Positions 7,106 through 14,136 of a stretch of 14,505 nucleotides of DNA are shown here, piece after piece (the first letter of the stretch is position 1; each line of letters begins with the position of its first letter). This stretch comes from Hydrogenothermaceae bacterium. Lineage in GTDB: Bacteria > Aquificota > Aquificia > Aquificales > Hydrogenothermaceae. Below the pieces are notes generated by a model that was not told the DNA's origin, ran no database searches, and worked only from the letters and a program-made list of their open reading frames with translations. The stretch spans positions 1 to 14,505 of the forward strand of contig JALSSG010000108.1 of the NCBI GenBank assembly GCA_026984355.1. The letters run 5' to 3'. A program made the position numbers and the translations under genes.

Positions 7106-7667
7106 AAGATAATTGCTTATTTCTTATATACTTCAAAAGTAAAATAAGTAGCCCAACAACAGCTATAGTAAATCCTATTAAAAGATATATATCCTTTGCT
7201 TTTCCAAAATATCTCTCAGCCGCATGACCAAAGAAATATCCAAGAGAAATATATATAAAAGCCCATATAAATAAAGATAAAAGGTCTAAAACCATAAAAC
7301 GAACAGGATTAAATCTTGTAGCCCCTAAAAAAACCATAGGTATAATCCTCATACCGTATAAGAACCTGATTATAAAAATCGATAAATCTCCATACTTTTC
7401 TACCAACTTCCTTGCAATTCTATACTTTTTTCTTGTATAAGCATTTCTCAAAAGGAACTCTCTACCTTTCCATCTTCCAAAATAAAAATATATAAGCTCA
7501 TGAAAGAAAGCACCTAAAATAGCTGATACAAAAGCAGGAAAAGGCAAAAGAAGACCTACTTTTATAAAAATACCAACAATAAGTAAGAATATTTCTCCCT
7601 CAAGAAAAGTACCAACAAATACAGCTATATAACCATATTGATGTAGAAACTGTTCTAAATTTTCTAT
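7086..7667 (-). CDS. DedA-family (SNARE-associated/VTT domain) membrane protein with apparent AUA start
   Basis: The family consists of inner-membrane proteins implicated in lipid flipping and proton-dependent membrane homeostasis. With the start at 7667 the protein has 193 residues, usual for the family. The N-terminus includes YGYIAVFVGTFLEGE (14-28), which carries the conserved 'f...fiEge' of DedA. Next come AFFHELIYFYFGRWKGREFL, then RFLYGMRIIPMVFLGATRF, the DedA signature with conserved Arg and Pro residues. Two C-terminal helices follow. No ATG, GTG or TTG occurs between the upstream in-frame stop (near 7710) and a TTG at 7547, and starting there would delete the conserved first 40 residues. 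A strong AAGGGAGG (7683-7676) sits eight bases before ATA (7667-7665), so AUA initiation is inferred. A sequencing error is the alternative. Its 3' end overlaps the tolC-like gene. Confidence 0.82.
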   Translation of the reverse strand: MENLEQFLHQYGYIAVFVGTFLEGEIFLLIVGIFIKVGLLLPFPAFVSAILGAFFHELIYFYFGRWKGREFLLRNAYTRKKYRIARKLVEKYGDLSIFIIRFLYGMRIIPMVFLGATRFNPVRFMVLDLLSLFIWAFIYISLGYFFGHAAERYFGKAKDIYLLIGFTIAVVGLLILLLKYIRNKQLSSNKERQ

Positions 7668-7708
7668 TGAAAACGCCTCCCTTAATGCCTTATAAAACCT
7701 TAAATTAA

Positions 7709-7714
7709 ATTATA
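7709..7714 (-). promoter_or_regulatory. Likely -10 element of the dedA promoter
   Basis: The minus strand has a perfect TATAAT within TTTTTGTATAATTTAA. The -35 is weak (TTG-containing sequence 18-19 bases upstream). Predicted transcription from about 7702 gives a leader of roughly 35 bases with AAGGGAGG at 7683-7676. This is consistent with a start at 7667 rather than 7547. Confidence 0.45.
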
Positions 7715-7750
7715 CAAAAACATAAAAAAGATAAAACAATAAAATAGGGG

Positions 7751-7798
7751 TTGCATTTTTTGAAAATTTATATTATTTTTATAAAAAAACTTTATAAT
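7751..7798 (+). promoter_or_regulatory. Candidate promoter region of clpB
   Basis: Two overlapping candidates are visible. TTGCAT (7751-7756) is 17 bases ahead of TATTTT (7774-7779). Nearer the gene is a perfect TATAAT at 7793-7798 with no good -35. No CIRCE inverted repeat (HrcA site) and no convincing sigma-32 or sigma-54 element is present, so the heat-shock control expected for clpB cannot be read from this region. Confidence 0.35.
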
Positions 7799-7830
7799 AG
7801 ATTACTAAAATAATTTAAATGGAGGATGAT

Positions 7831-10800
7831 ATGTTTAGCGAAAATTTGTTAGACAGCAGGTCTAAAGAAGTATTAGAACTTGCAAAGAAGATAGCTAATC
7901 AGAGGAATGATAAGCTAGTTGATACTGATCATTTACTTTTAGCTGTTCTTGAAGCAAAAGACTCTCCACTTATTAAAGTACTTGAAAAAAGAGGTATAGA
8001 TACAAAAGACCTTAAAGGTAAGATTAATGAGTATTTAAATGATATTTACGGACAAGTTGATAAAGCAATTAGAGAGTATATCGATTATCTTAGGACTCTT
8101 CAAGGACAGCTTTCACAGGTAAAATCAAATATTCAACAAATATCTACAGAACTGCAGAAGATAAAAAGAGCAGAGAAAGAACTTGAAAACGAACTAAGGT
8201 ATGAAGAGTCGTTCTGGGGTGGTTTTGGAAGTTCTGCAAGATTAGAACTTGAAAGACTTAGAAGATACGAAAAAGAGTTAAAATCACAGCTTGCTTCTAT
8301 ACAGACGCAACTAAAACAGCTTGCTGACGAAGAAACAGTAGATGCTTTTTTAAATGGAGAACTAAGTTTATCAGCATTTTTATACAAAATAATAGAAAAC
8401 TCTGACCTTGTTAAACAGTTAAAAGAGCTTGGTATATCTCCAGACAGAGTAATAGTCAAAATAGCAGAGGAAGTACTTGGAACAAAAAGTGGTAAAATTT
8501 ACTCAAATAACTTGATTAAAGTTATGGAAAATGCTGAAAAAAAAGCTATAGAAAAAGGAGAGGCACAGGTTAAGCCTCTTTACATAGTTGTAGCTTTAAT
8601 TGATGCAAAAGATACAATAGCAGGAAAAATTTTAGAACAAATATTAACAGGAGGAAAAGGAAAGATGAATGGAGAAAACATAGAAAGAGAAATGGCAGAA
8701 GAAGAAAAATCTGCGTTAGAAAGATTTACTGTTGATTTAACAGAACTTGCAAAACAGGGAAAACTCGACCCTGTTATTGGTAGAGAAAAAGAAATACAAC
8801 AGGTTATTGAAGTTCTCCTAAGAAGAACAAAAAATAATCCAGTACTGGTTGGAGATGCTGGAGTAGGTAAAACTGCAATAGTAGAAGGACTTGCCCAGAA
8901 AATAGTAAACAAAGAAGTACCAGAAGAGCTTTATGACAAAAGAATACTTGCTCTTGATATGGGAGCACTTCTTGCAGGAACAAAATACAGAGGAGAATTT
9001 GAAGAAAGACTAAAAAATCTTATTGATGAAGTTAAAAAAGATGGAAACATAATCCTGTTTATAGATGAAATTCACACTATTGTAGGAGCAGGTGCAGCTG
9101 AAGGAGCGACAGACGCAGGAAACCTATTAAAACCAGCTTTAGCAAGAGGAGAATTAAGAGTAATTGGAGCAACTACAGTAGATGAATACAGAAAATACAT
9201 AGAAAAAGACCCAGCTTTAGAAAGAAGATTCCAACCTGTATATGTAGAAGAACCTGATGTAGAAACTACTATAGAAATTCTTAGAGCATTAAAACCAAGA
9301 CTAGAAAAACACCATGGAGTAAAAATAGATGACAGTGCTATACAGGCAGCTGCAAAATTAACAGACAGATATGTAACAGACAGAAAACTACCAGATAAAG
9401 CTATAGATGCATTAGACCAGGCATGTGCAAGGAAAAAACTAAAACTGGTATATGCACCACCAGAAGTAATTGAACTGGAAAGAAAAATAAAACTATTAGA
9501 AGAACAAATTATGCAAGCCTCATTAGATGGAGATTATGAAAGAGAAGCCCAGCTAAAAATTGAGAAAGCCAAACTTGAAAAACAGCTGAAAGAACTAATG
9601 GCTAAGTCTGATAACGAACACATAAAAATGGAACAGCTAAAGAAACAGCTAGAAGAAATTGAACAACAAATTATAGAAGCAGCAGAAAAAGGAGATTATG
9701 AAAAAGAAGCCCAGCTAAAAATCAAAAAAGCACAGATAGAAAAAGAAATAAAAGAGTTAGAACACAAAATAGCAGAAAGAACTGTAGTTACAGAAGACGA
9801 TGTAGCAGAAGTAGTTTCAGACTGGACAGGTATCCCTATTTCAAAACTCAAAGAAGAAGAAATGCAAAGACTACTACATCTTGAAGAAGAACTACACAAA
9901 AGAGTTGTAGACCAAGAACACGTTATAAAAACAGTTGCAGAAGCTATTAGAAGAGCAAGAGCAGGATTATCTGACCCAAGAAAACCATTAGGCTCATTTA
10001 TGTTCTTAGGACCAACAGGAGTAGGAAAAACAGAAACAGCTAAAGCATTAGCAGAGGTTTTATTTGGAGATGAAGATGCACTTATTAGACTTGATATGTC
10101 TGAATTCAAAGAAGAACATTCTGTAGCAAAACTTATAGGAGCACCTCCAGGATATGTTGGATATGAAGAAGGTGGAAAACTTACAGAAGCAGTAAGAAGA
10201 AAACCTTATTCTGTAATACTTCTTGATGAGATAGAAAAAGCTCATCCAAGAGTTTTTGACCTGTTCTTACAGGTATTAGATGATGGAAGACTTACAGACT
10301 CTAAAGGTAGAACAGTAAGTTTTAGAAACACAATCATAATAATGACTTCTAACATAGGTAGTCAATACTTAACAGTAATACCATTTGACGCTCCAGAAGA
10401 TGTAGTAGAAAAAGAGTTTGAGATAGCAAAAGAAAAAGTTCTTGAAGAAGTTAAACATTACTTTAGACCAGAGTTCTTAAACAGGCTTGATGAAATACTT
10501 GTATTTAAACCATTACTTAAAAAAGAGCTACTACAGATTGTTGACCTAATGCTAAAACAACTAAACAAAAGACTTATAGAAAGAGATATAAAAATTGAAG
10601 CTACAGATAAAGCAAAAGAGCTTATCGCAAAACTTGGTTATGACCCTGTTTATGGAGCGAGACCTTTAAGAAGAGCACTGCAAAAATATGTTGAAACTCC
10701 ATTATCAGAAAAAATACTTGCTGGTGAGATAAAACCGGGAGATGTGGTAGTAATAGATGAAGAAAATGGAGAACTTGTTTTCAAAGTAAAAGAAGGTGTT

Positions 10801-10845
10801 TCTGCAACTGCTGAAGGCGAAAATAAAGAAGAAAAATCAGAATAA
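7831..10845 (+). CDS. clpB: ClpB disaggregase, long form with N-domain insertion and duplicated M-domain segment
   Basis: This AAA+ Hsp100 chaperone pulls polypeptides out of aggregates together with DnaK. It has 1004 residues; most ClpB proteins have about 860. Clp_N repeat 1 (about 8-72) and repeat 2 (about 223-270) are separated by roughly 145 extra residues. These include two coiled-coil arms around a SFWGGFGSS turn (127-135). NBD1 has Walker A GDAGVGKT (341-348) and Walker B ILFIDE (408-413). NBD2 has GPTGVGKT (727-734) and VILLDE (795-800). Between them the M-domain contains two similar 44-residue units. The DWTGIPISKL linker and the R-finger/sensor region of ClpB are present. The start chosen is ATG 7831: GGAGG (7821-7825) lies five bases before it, whereas an ATG at 7819 overlaps that ribosome site. 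The family call is firm; the effect of the extra segments is unknown. Confidence 0.95.
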   Translation: MFSENLLDSRSKEVLELAKKIANQRNDKLVDTDHLLLAVLEAKDSPLIKVLEKRGIDTKDLKGKINEYLNDIYGQVDKAIREYIDYLRTLQGQLSQVKSNIQQISTELQKIKRAEKELENELRYEESFWGGFGSSARLELERLRRYEKELKSQLASIQTQLKQLADEETVDAFLNGELSLSAFLYKIIENSDLVKQLKELGISPDRVIVKIAEEVLGTKSGKIYSNNLIKVMENAEKKAIEKGEAQVKPLYIVVALIDAKDTIAGKILEQILTGGKGKMNGENIEREMAEEEKSALERFTVDLTELAKQGKLDPVIGREKEIQQVIEVLLRRTKNNPVLVGDAGVGKTAIVEGLAQKIVNKEVPEELYDKRILALDMGALLAGTKYRGEFEERLKNLIDEVKKDGNIILFIDEIHTIVGAGAAEGATDAGNLLKPALARGELRVIGATTVDEYRKYIEKDPALERRFQPVYVEEPDVETTIEILRALKPRLEKHHGVKIDDSAIQAAAKLTDRYVTDRKLPDKAIDALDQACARKKLKLVYAPPEVIELERKIKLLEEQIMQASLDGDYEREAQLKIEKAKLEKQLKELMAKSDNEHIKMEQLKKQLEEIEQQIIEAAEKGDYEKEAQLKIKKAQIEKEIKELEHKIAERTVVTEDDVAEVVSDWTGIPISKLKEEEMQRLLHLEEELHKRVVDQEHVIKTVAEAIRRARAGLSDPRKPLGSFMFLGPTGVGKTETAKALAEVLFGDEDALIRLDMSEFKEEHSVAKLIGAPPGYVGYEEGGKLTEAVRRKPYSVILLDEIEKAHPRVFDLFLQVLDDGRLTDSKGRTVSFRNTIIIMTSNIGSQYLTVIPFDAPEDVVEKEFEIAKEKVLEEVKHYFRPEFLNRLDEILVFKPLLKKELLQIVDLMLKQLNKRLIERDIKIEATDKAKELIAKLGYDPVYGARPLRRALQKYVETPLSEKILAGEIKPGDVVVIDEENGELVFKVKEGVSATAEGENKEEKSE
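9475..9768 (+). repeat. Tandem 162-base in-frame duplication in the ClpB M-domain
   Basis: Residues 549-592 and 603-646 of ClpB align with a 54-residue period. The cores are QIMQASLDGDYEREAQLKIE and QIIEAAEKGDYEKEAQLKIK. At DNA level, about 33 bases at 9529-9561 and 9691-9723 are nearly identical (one difference before the last base). Each unit resembles the 'a...gD...a.lq...i..le..l' segment found once in the E. coli ClpB M-domain. Confidence 0.8.
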
Positions 10846-10850
10846 TTTAC

Positions 10851-10875
10851 AGGGGCTTAAAAGCCCCTTTTTTTT
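10851..10875 (+). terminator. Intrinsic terminator of clpB
   Basis: AGGGGCT (10851-10857) pairs with AGCCCCT (10862-10868) around a four-base loop, followed by an unbroken run of eight T (10868-10875). This is a textbook Rho-independent terminator five bases after the clpB stop codon. The next gene's ATG begins only three bases after the T-run. Confidence 0.93.
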
Positions 10876-10878
10876 CTT

Positions 10879-12147
10879 ATGCAATTAAAGATAGAAAAAT
10901 TAATTTACGGTGGAAAAGGCTTAGGTAGATTAGAAGGAAAAGCTACATTTGTTCCATTTGTTATTCCAGATGAAAAAGTACAGATAAAAATAAAAAAAGA
11001 AAAGAAAAATTTTATAGAAGCACATCTAAAACAGGTAATAGAAAAAAGTCCTTATAGAAGAGAACCTTTATGTAATTACTTTACTACATGTGGTGGATGT
11101 GATTTTCAGCATATAAAGTATGAGTATCAGATAAAGTTAAAAAAAGATATATTAGAAGAAGCTTTACAAAGGATAGGAAACATAAAAAGTTTCCCAGAAA
11201 TAAAAACAATACCTTCAGAAAAAGAGTTTTTCTATAGAAACAGAGCTCAATTTAAAGTTTATGCAAACCATATAGGTTTTTATAAAAGAGAAAGCCACAC
11301 AGTAATAGATATAGATAACTGTCCTATTCTCTCTAAACAGATAGCTTATATACCAGATAAACTAAAAGAACTCCTGACCTATTTTATTGTACAACCAAAA
11401 GAGATACACATATTCTCAGCTACAGAAGGAAATTTACTTAAGTTTATATTTGATAAACAGATAAAAAAGTATCCAGATTTAAAAACCATAAACAAAATAC
11501 TAGGAATAAATATTGTTGGAGCAGGTATATATTACAGAAAAAATCAAACAGTATATCTTCAAAAGACATTAGGACAAAAGTTCACTTTTGAAAAGATAAA
11601 AAATTTCAAGTTTAAAGTAAGTCTTGACTCATTTTTTCAGGTTAACAAATTTCAGATAAAAAATCTGATAGATACTGTTATTAGCTTTCTTAAAAATTCT
11701 AAAATAATAGCTGATATGTACTGTGGAGTAGGAACATTTAGTATTCCTGCAGGAAAGATAGTAGATAAAGTATATGGATTTGAACTAAACAAAATAGCTG
11801 TCAAAGATGCAGTAGAAAATGCAAAGATAAACAATGTAAAAAACTGCAAATTTTATCCATTTGAAACAAAAAAAGCTGTAGATTTTCTAATTGAAAAAAA
11901 CATACCTGTTGATACTATAATATTTGACCCACCAAGGTCTGGATTAAACAAGTACATAATAGATAAGACTTCAAAAATTAAAACACTAGAAAAAATAGTC
12001 TATGTTTCTTGTAATCCAACTACTCTTGCAAGAGATTTAAGCGACTTTTCAAAAAAAGGATTTTCTATAAAACAGATATACATGATAGATATGTTTCCAC
12101 AAACATATCATATCGAAACCATAACCTTCCTTACCAGAAACTCATAG
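10879..12147 (+). CDS. RlmD/TrmA-family RNA (uracil-5-)-methyltransferase
   Basis: The protein has 422 residues. It methylates C5 of a uracil in rRNA (or tRNA) with S-adenosylmethionine. The N-terminal TRAM domain begins KLIYGGKGLGRLEGK (7-21). Cluster cysteines C65, C71, C74 and C148 match the 4Fe-4S site of E. coli RlmD (RumA). In the catalytic domain, Gln254 is in FFQVN and the SAM loop is ADMYCGVGTFSIPAG (278-292). DPPRSGL (350-356) follows, with the nucleophile Cys378 in YVSCNPTTLARDL and the general base Glu413 in HIET. Whether the target is U1939, U747 or both cannot be told from sequence. The TRAM domain starts right at the ATG 10879, so the start is secure, yet it has no Shine-Dalgarno and lies three bases after the clpB terminator. 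Its 3' end overlaps the convergent CPBP gene by 40 bases. Confidence 0.93.
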   Translation: MQLKIEKLIYGGKGLGRLEGKATFVPFVIPDEKVQIKIKKEKKNFIEAHLKQVIEKSPYRREPLCNYFTTCGGCDFQHIKYEYQIKLKKDILEEALQRIGNIKSFPEIKTIPSEKEFFYRNRAQFKVYANHIGFYKRESHTVIDIDNCPILSKQIAYIPDKLKELLTYFIVQPKEIHIFSATEGNLLKFIFDKQIKKYPDLKTINKILGINIVGAGIYYRKNQTVYLQKTLGQKFTFEKIKNFKFKVSLDSFFQVNKFQIKNLIDTVISFLKNSKIIADMYCGVGTFSIPAGKIVDKVYGFELNKIAVKDAVENAKINNVKNCKFYPFETKKAVDFLIEKNIPVDTIIFDPPRSGLNKYIIDKTSKIKTLEKIVYVSCNPTTLARDLSDFSKKGFSIKQIYMIDMFPQTYHIETITFLTRNS

Positions 12148-12644
12148 AAAAACACCTGAAAAAATACATTAGAAAGCCAGTGAAATATTACACTTGCTAA
12201 TATACTTTTAGAATAAAAAAATAAATATCCAAAAATAACAGAAGGGAAAAAAACAAGAACACTGAATAAAGAAGGATTTATAATGACGTGAGGTACAGTA
12301 AAAAGCACAGAAATTACAATATTTGATATATGAATATTTTTTAATCTTTCATTTATTACCGTTAAACCATACCCACGAAAGAAAACTTCCTCAGCAAAAA
12401 CATAAGGAAGCTGAGCAAAAGCACCTATAGGAAACTTAGTAATAATAAAAGGTAAATAAAACAAAGAAGAAAAGATACCATAAAAAAAGCCTTTCCTAAA
12501 ATTTTTAAATCCAAGCTTTTCAAAGTCATAAAAACCAATAGGTAAAACAAGAATTAGATAAACAAAGTTAATAAAAAAGGCATAAAATTTAGATAAAACA
12601 GCAAAACATATTAGAATAAAGTATAAAATTAGAAATCTTCTCAT
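12108..12644 (-). CDS. CPBP-family (CAAX/Abi) intramembrane glutamic protease
   Basis: The protein has 178 residues, mostly hydrophobic with about five to six membrane helices. The three CPBP active-site motifs are visible: EExxxRG in AEEVFFRGYGL (Glu85, Glu86, Arg90), FxxxH in FTVPH (His119) and HxxxN in IFHWLSNV (His155, Asn159). Bacterial members cleave within membranes or mature peptides, and some give immunity to self-made bacteriocins; the substrate here is unknown. The start chosen is ATG 12644, where the first hydrophobic helix begins (MRRFLILYF). Longer in-frame starts (to 12710) would run back into the divergent ubiX, and their extra residues look like antisense of it. None of the starts has a Shine-Dalgarno. 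The 3' end overlaps the uracil methyltransferase gene. Confidence 0.83.
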   Translation of the reverse strand: MRRFLILYFILICFAVLSKFYAFFINFVYLILVLPIGFYDFEKLGFKNFRKGFFYGIFSSLFYLPFIITKFPIGAFAQLPYVFAEEVFFRGYGLTVINERLKNIHISNIVISVLFTVPHVIINPSLFSVLVFFPSVIFGYLFFYSKSILASVIFHWLSNVFFQVFFYEFLVRKVMVSI

Positions 12645-12657
12645 AGGTTTAGTATAT

Positions 12658-13239
12658 ATGAAAAAATTCATTGTTTGTATAACAGGAGCAAGTGGAGCTA
12701 TATATGGCATAAAGATAGTTAAAGAAATTTCTAAAAATCATAAAGTATATCTAATAGTATCAAACCACGGATACGAAGTTTTAAAATGGGAAGAAAATAT
12801 AGAAAAAGAGCAGTTTTTAAAAATGTTTAATAAAAACGTAGAGTTCGTACCTGTAGAAGATATAGCATCACACATAGCAAGTGGCTCAACATTTAAAAAT
12901 ATAGAAGGTGTTATAATTGCACCATGTTCAACTGGAACTTTATCTGCTATAGCAAATGGAATGTCTCTAAACCTTATACATAGAGTAGCAGATGTTGCAT
13001 TAAAAGAAAGGAAAAAACTCTATCTTTTACTTAGAGAAATGCCTTTTTCTTTAGTTCATATAGAGAACATGAGAAAAATAACTTATGCAGGAGGAACAGT
13101 TGCTTCAGCATCTCCCGGATTTTACCATCAGCCAAAAACAATGGAAGACCTGATAAATTTTGTAGTAGGTAAAGTTTTAGACTTTTTTAATATAGACCAT
13201 AATCTATTTAAAAGATGGAGAGAAAATTATGAAAGTTAG
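12658..13239 (+). CDS. ubiX: UbiX flavin prenyltransferase
   Basis: The protein has 193 residues, full length. It joins dimethylallyl phosphate to reduced FMN, making the prenyl-FMN cofactor of UbiD-type decarboxylases used in quinone biosynthesis and aromatic acid metabolism. Visible motifs are the flavin loop ITGASGAIYG (8-17), IIAPCSTGTLSAIANG (86-101) and LLLREMPFSLVHIENM (123-138). The C-terminal SASPGFYHQPKTMEDLINF also matches. No ubiD-like gene lies in the window. If the organism uses a futalosine-type menaquinone route, as Aquificales are thought to, UbiX would serve that pathway; this is inference. The start is 13 bases from the divergent CPBP start and has only a weak AGG upstream. 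Its end overlaps xer by 11 bases. Confidence 0.93.
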   Translation: MKKFIVCITGASGAIYGIKIVKEISKNHKVYLIVSNHGYEVLKWEENIEKEQFLKMFNKNVEFVPVEDIASHIASGSTFKNIEGVIIAPCSTGTLSAIANGMSLNLIHRVADVALKERKKLYLLLREMPFSLVHIENMRKITYAGGTVASASPGFYHQPKTMEDLINFVVGKVLDFFNIDHNLFKRWRENYES

Positions 13240-14107
13240 CGAATGTATTGACCTATTTTTATCCTATATACAGGACAAATCACCTAACACACTAAGAAGC
13301 TATAAAACAGACTTAAATCAGTTTTTAGAAATAGTTGGAGATAAAGAAGTTGAAAACATAACAAAAGCAGACATAGCTAAATTTAGAATGATACTGCAAG
13401 CAAAAAAGAAAAAATCCTCTACTATTGCAAGAAAACTTGCATGTATGAACTCATTTTTTGAATATTTAATAGATTTAGAACTAGTTCGCTCTTCACCAAT
13501 TACTAAATCTCATAGACCAAAAATATCCCAAAAAATCCCTTCTTCACTTTCCCATGAAGAGATAAAAAAAATTCTTTCTTCACTAAAAAATCTGCAAGAA
13601 AAAGTTATCATCCTTCTTCCTCTTGCTACAGGGTTAAGGTCTTCAGAAATACTTGGTATAAAAAGAACAGATATAAGAGTACAAAGAGAAGGAAAACTAT
13701 ATGAACTTTCTACAATTATCCAATCAGGATATAAAGAGACAGACATACTATTTATAAAAGTTATTGGAAAAGGAAATAAAGAAAGAGAAGTACCTTTAGT
13801 TGGAGAACCTGCAAAAATTTTGATTGAGTATCTAAAGACCCATAACTTTGAAAAAATCTTACCTATTTCCTACAATATGTTCTGGTACAAAATAGTAGAG
13901 ATTGGAAAAAGAACAGGTATTGTGCTTCATCCTCACAAATTAAGACATACAGCTGCTACTATAGCTTTACAATCAGGAGCAGAGCTTAGAGTAATACAGG
14001 AGTTATTAGGACATTCATCACCACTTACTACAGCCAGATATGCTAAAGTCGGTCAAAAACAACTTATAGATGCAACAAAAAATATAGTAGAAAAAATGCT
14101 AAAGTAG
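13229..14107 (+). CDS. XerC/XerD-family tyrosine recombinase
   Basis: The protein has 292 residues, typical for chromosomal Xer proteins. The N-terminal SAM-like core-binding domain spans about 1-95 (SPNTLRSYKTDLNQF; STIARKLACMNSFFEYL). The catalytic domain has the complete active site: Arg137 in ATGLRSSEILG, Lys181 in GKGNKEREVPL, His236 and Arg239 in HPHKLRHTAAT, His262 in LLGHSS and the nucleophile Tyr271 in ARYAKV. Such enzymes resolve chromosome dimers at dif, and related ones integrate mobile elements. Length, close packing with ubiX (ATG inside the ubiX 3' end, GGAGAG before it) and absence of other mobile genes favour the housekeeping role. No second xer and no dif-like site were recognised here, so XerC versus XerD is left open. 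Confidence 0.9.
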   Translation: MKVSECIDLFLSYIQDKSPNTLRSYKTDLNQFLEIVGDKEVENITKADIAKFRMILQAKKKKSSTIARKLACMNSFFEYLIDLELVRSSPITKSHRPKISQKIPSSLSHEEIKKILSSLKNLQEKVIILLPLATGLRSSEILGIKRTDIRVQREGKLYELSTIIQSGYKETDILFIKVIGKGNKEREVPLVGEPAKILIEYLKTHNFEKILPISYNMFWYKIVEIGKRTGIVLHPHKLRHTAATIALQSGAELRVIQELLGHSSPLTTARYAKVGQKQLIDATKNIVEKMLK

Positions 14108-14136
14108 TAATAATAATATTTTTTAAGGAGAGTAAC

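Noticed and set aside
7819..7830. Upstream ATG for clpB at 7819
   Set aside because: The GGAGG that serves ATG 7831 overlaps this codon, so 7831 is the better start.
7740..7830. CIRCE, sigma-32 or sigma-54 control site ahead of clpB
   Set aside because: TTGCAT and TTGAAA are present, but the partner elements (CCCAT-type -10, GG at -24, or a TTAGCACTC repeat) are not.
8133..8912. Minus-strand open frames rich in Ser and Phe inside clpB (also 9696-10245)
   Set aside because: Runs of Ser/Phe/Leu are the complement of AGA/GAA/AAA-rich clpB codons; no start signal or domain is visible.
12645..12710. Longer CPBP protease start at 12710
   Set aside because: The extra 22 residues are antisense to the conserved UbiX N-terminus and precede the natural first helix.
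13229..14107. Integrase of a mobile element
   Set aside because: There is no attachment-site repeat, tRNA gene, excisionase or phage gene nearby. Length and operon overlap with ubiX fit a chromosomal Xer.
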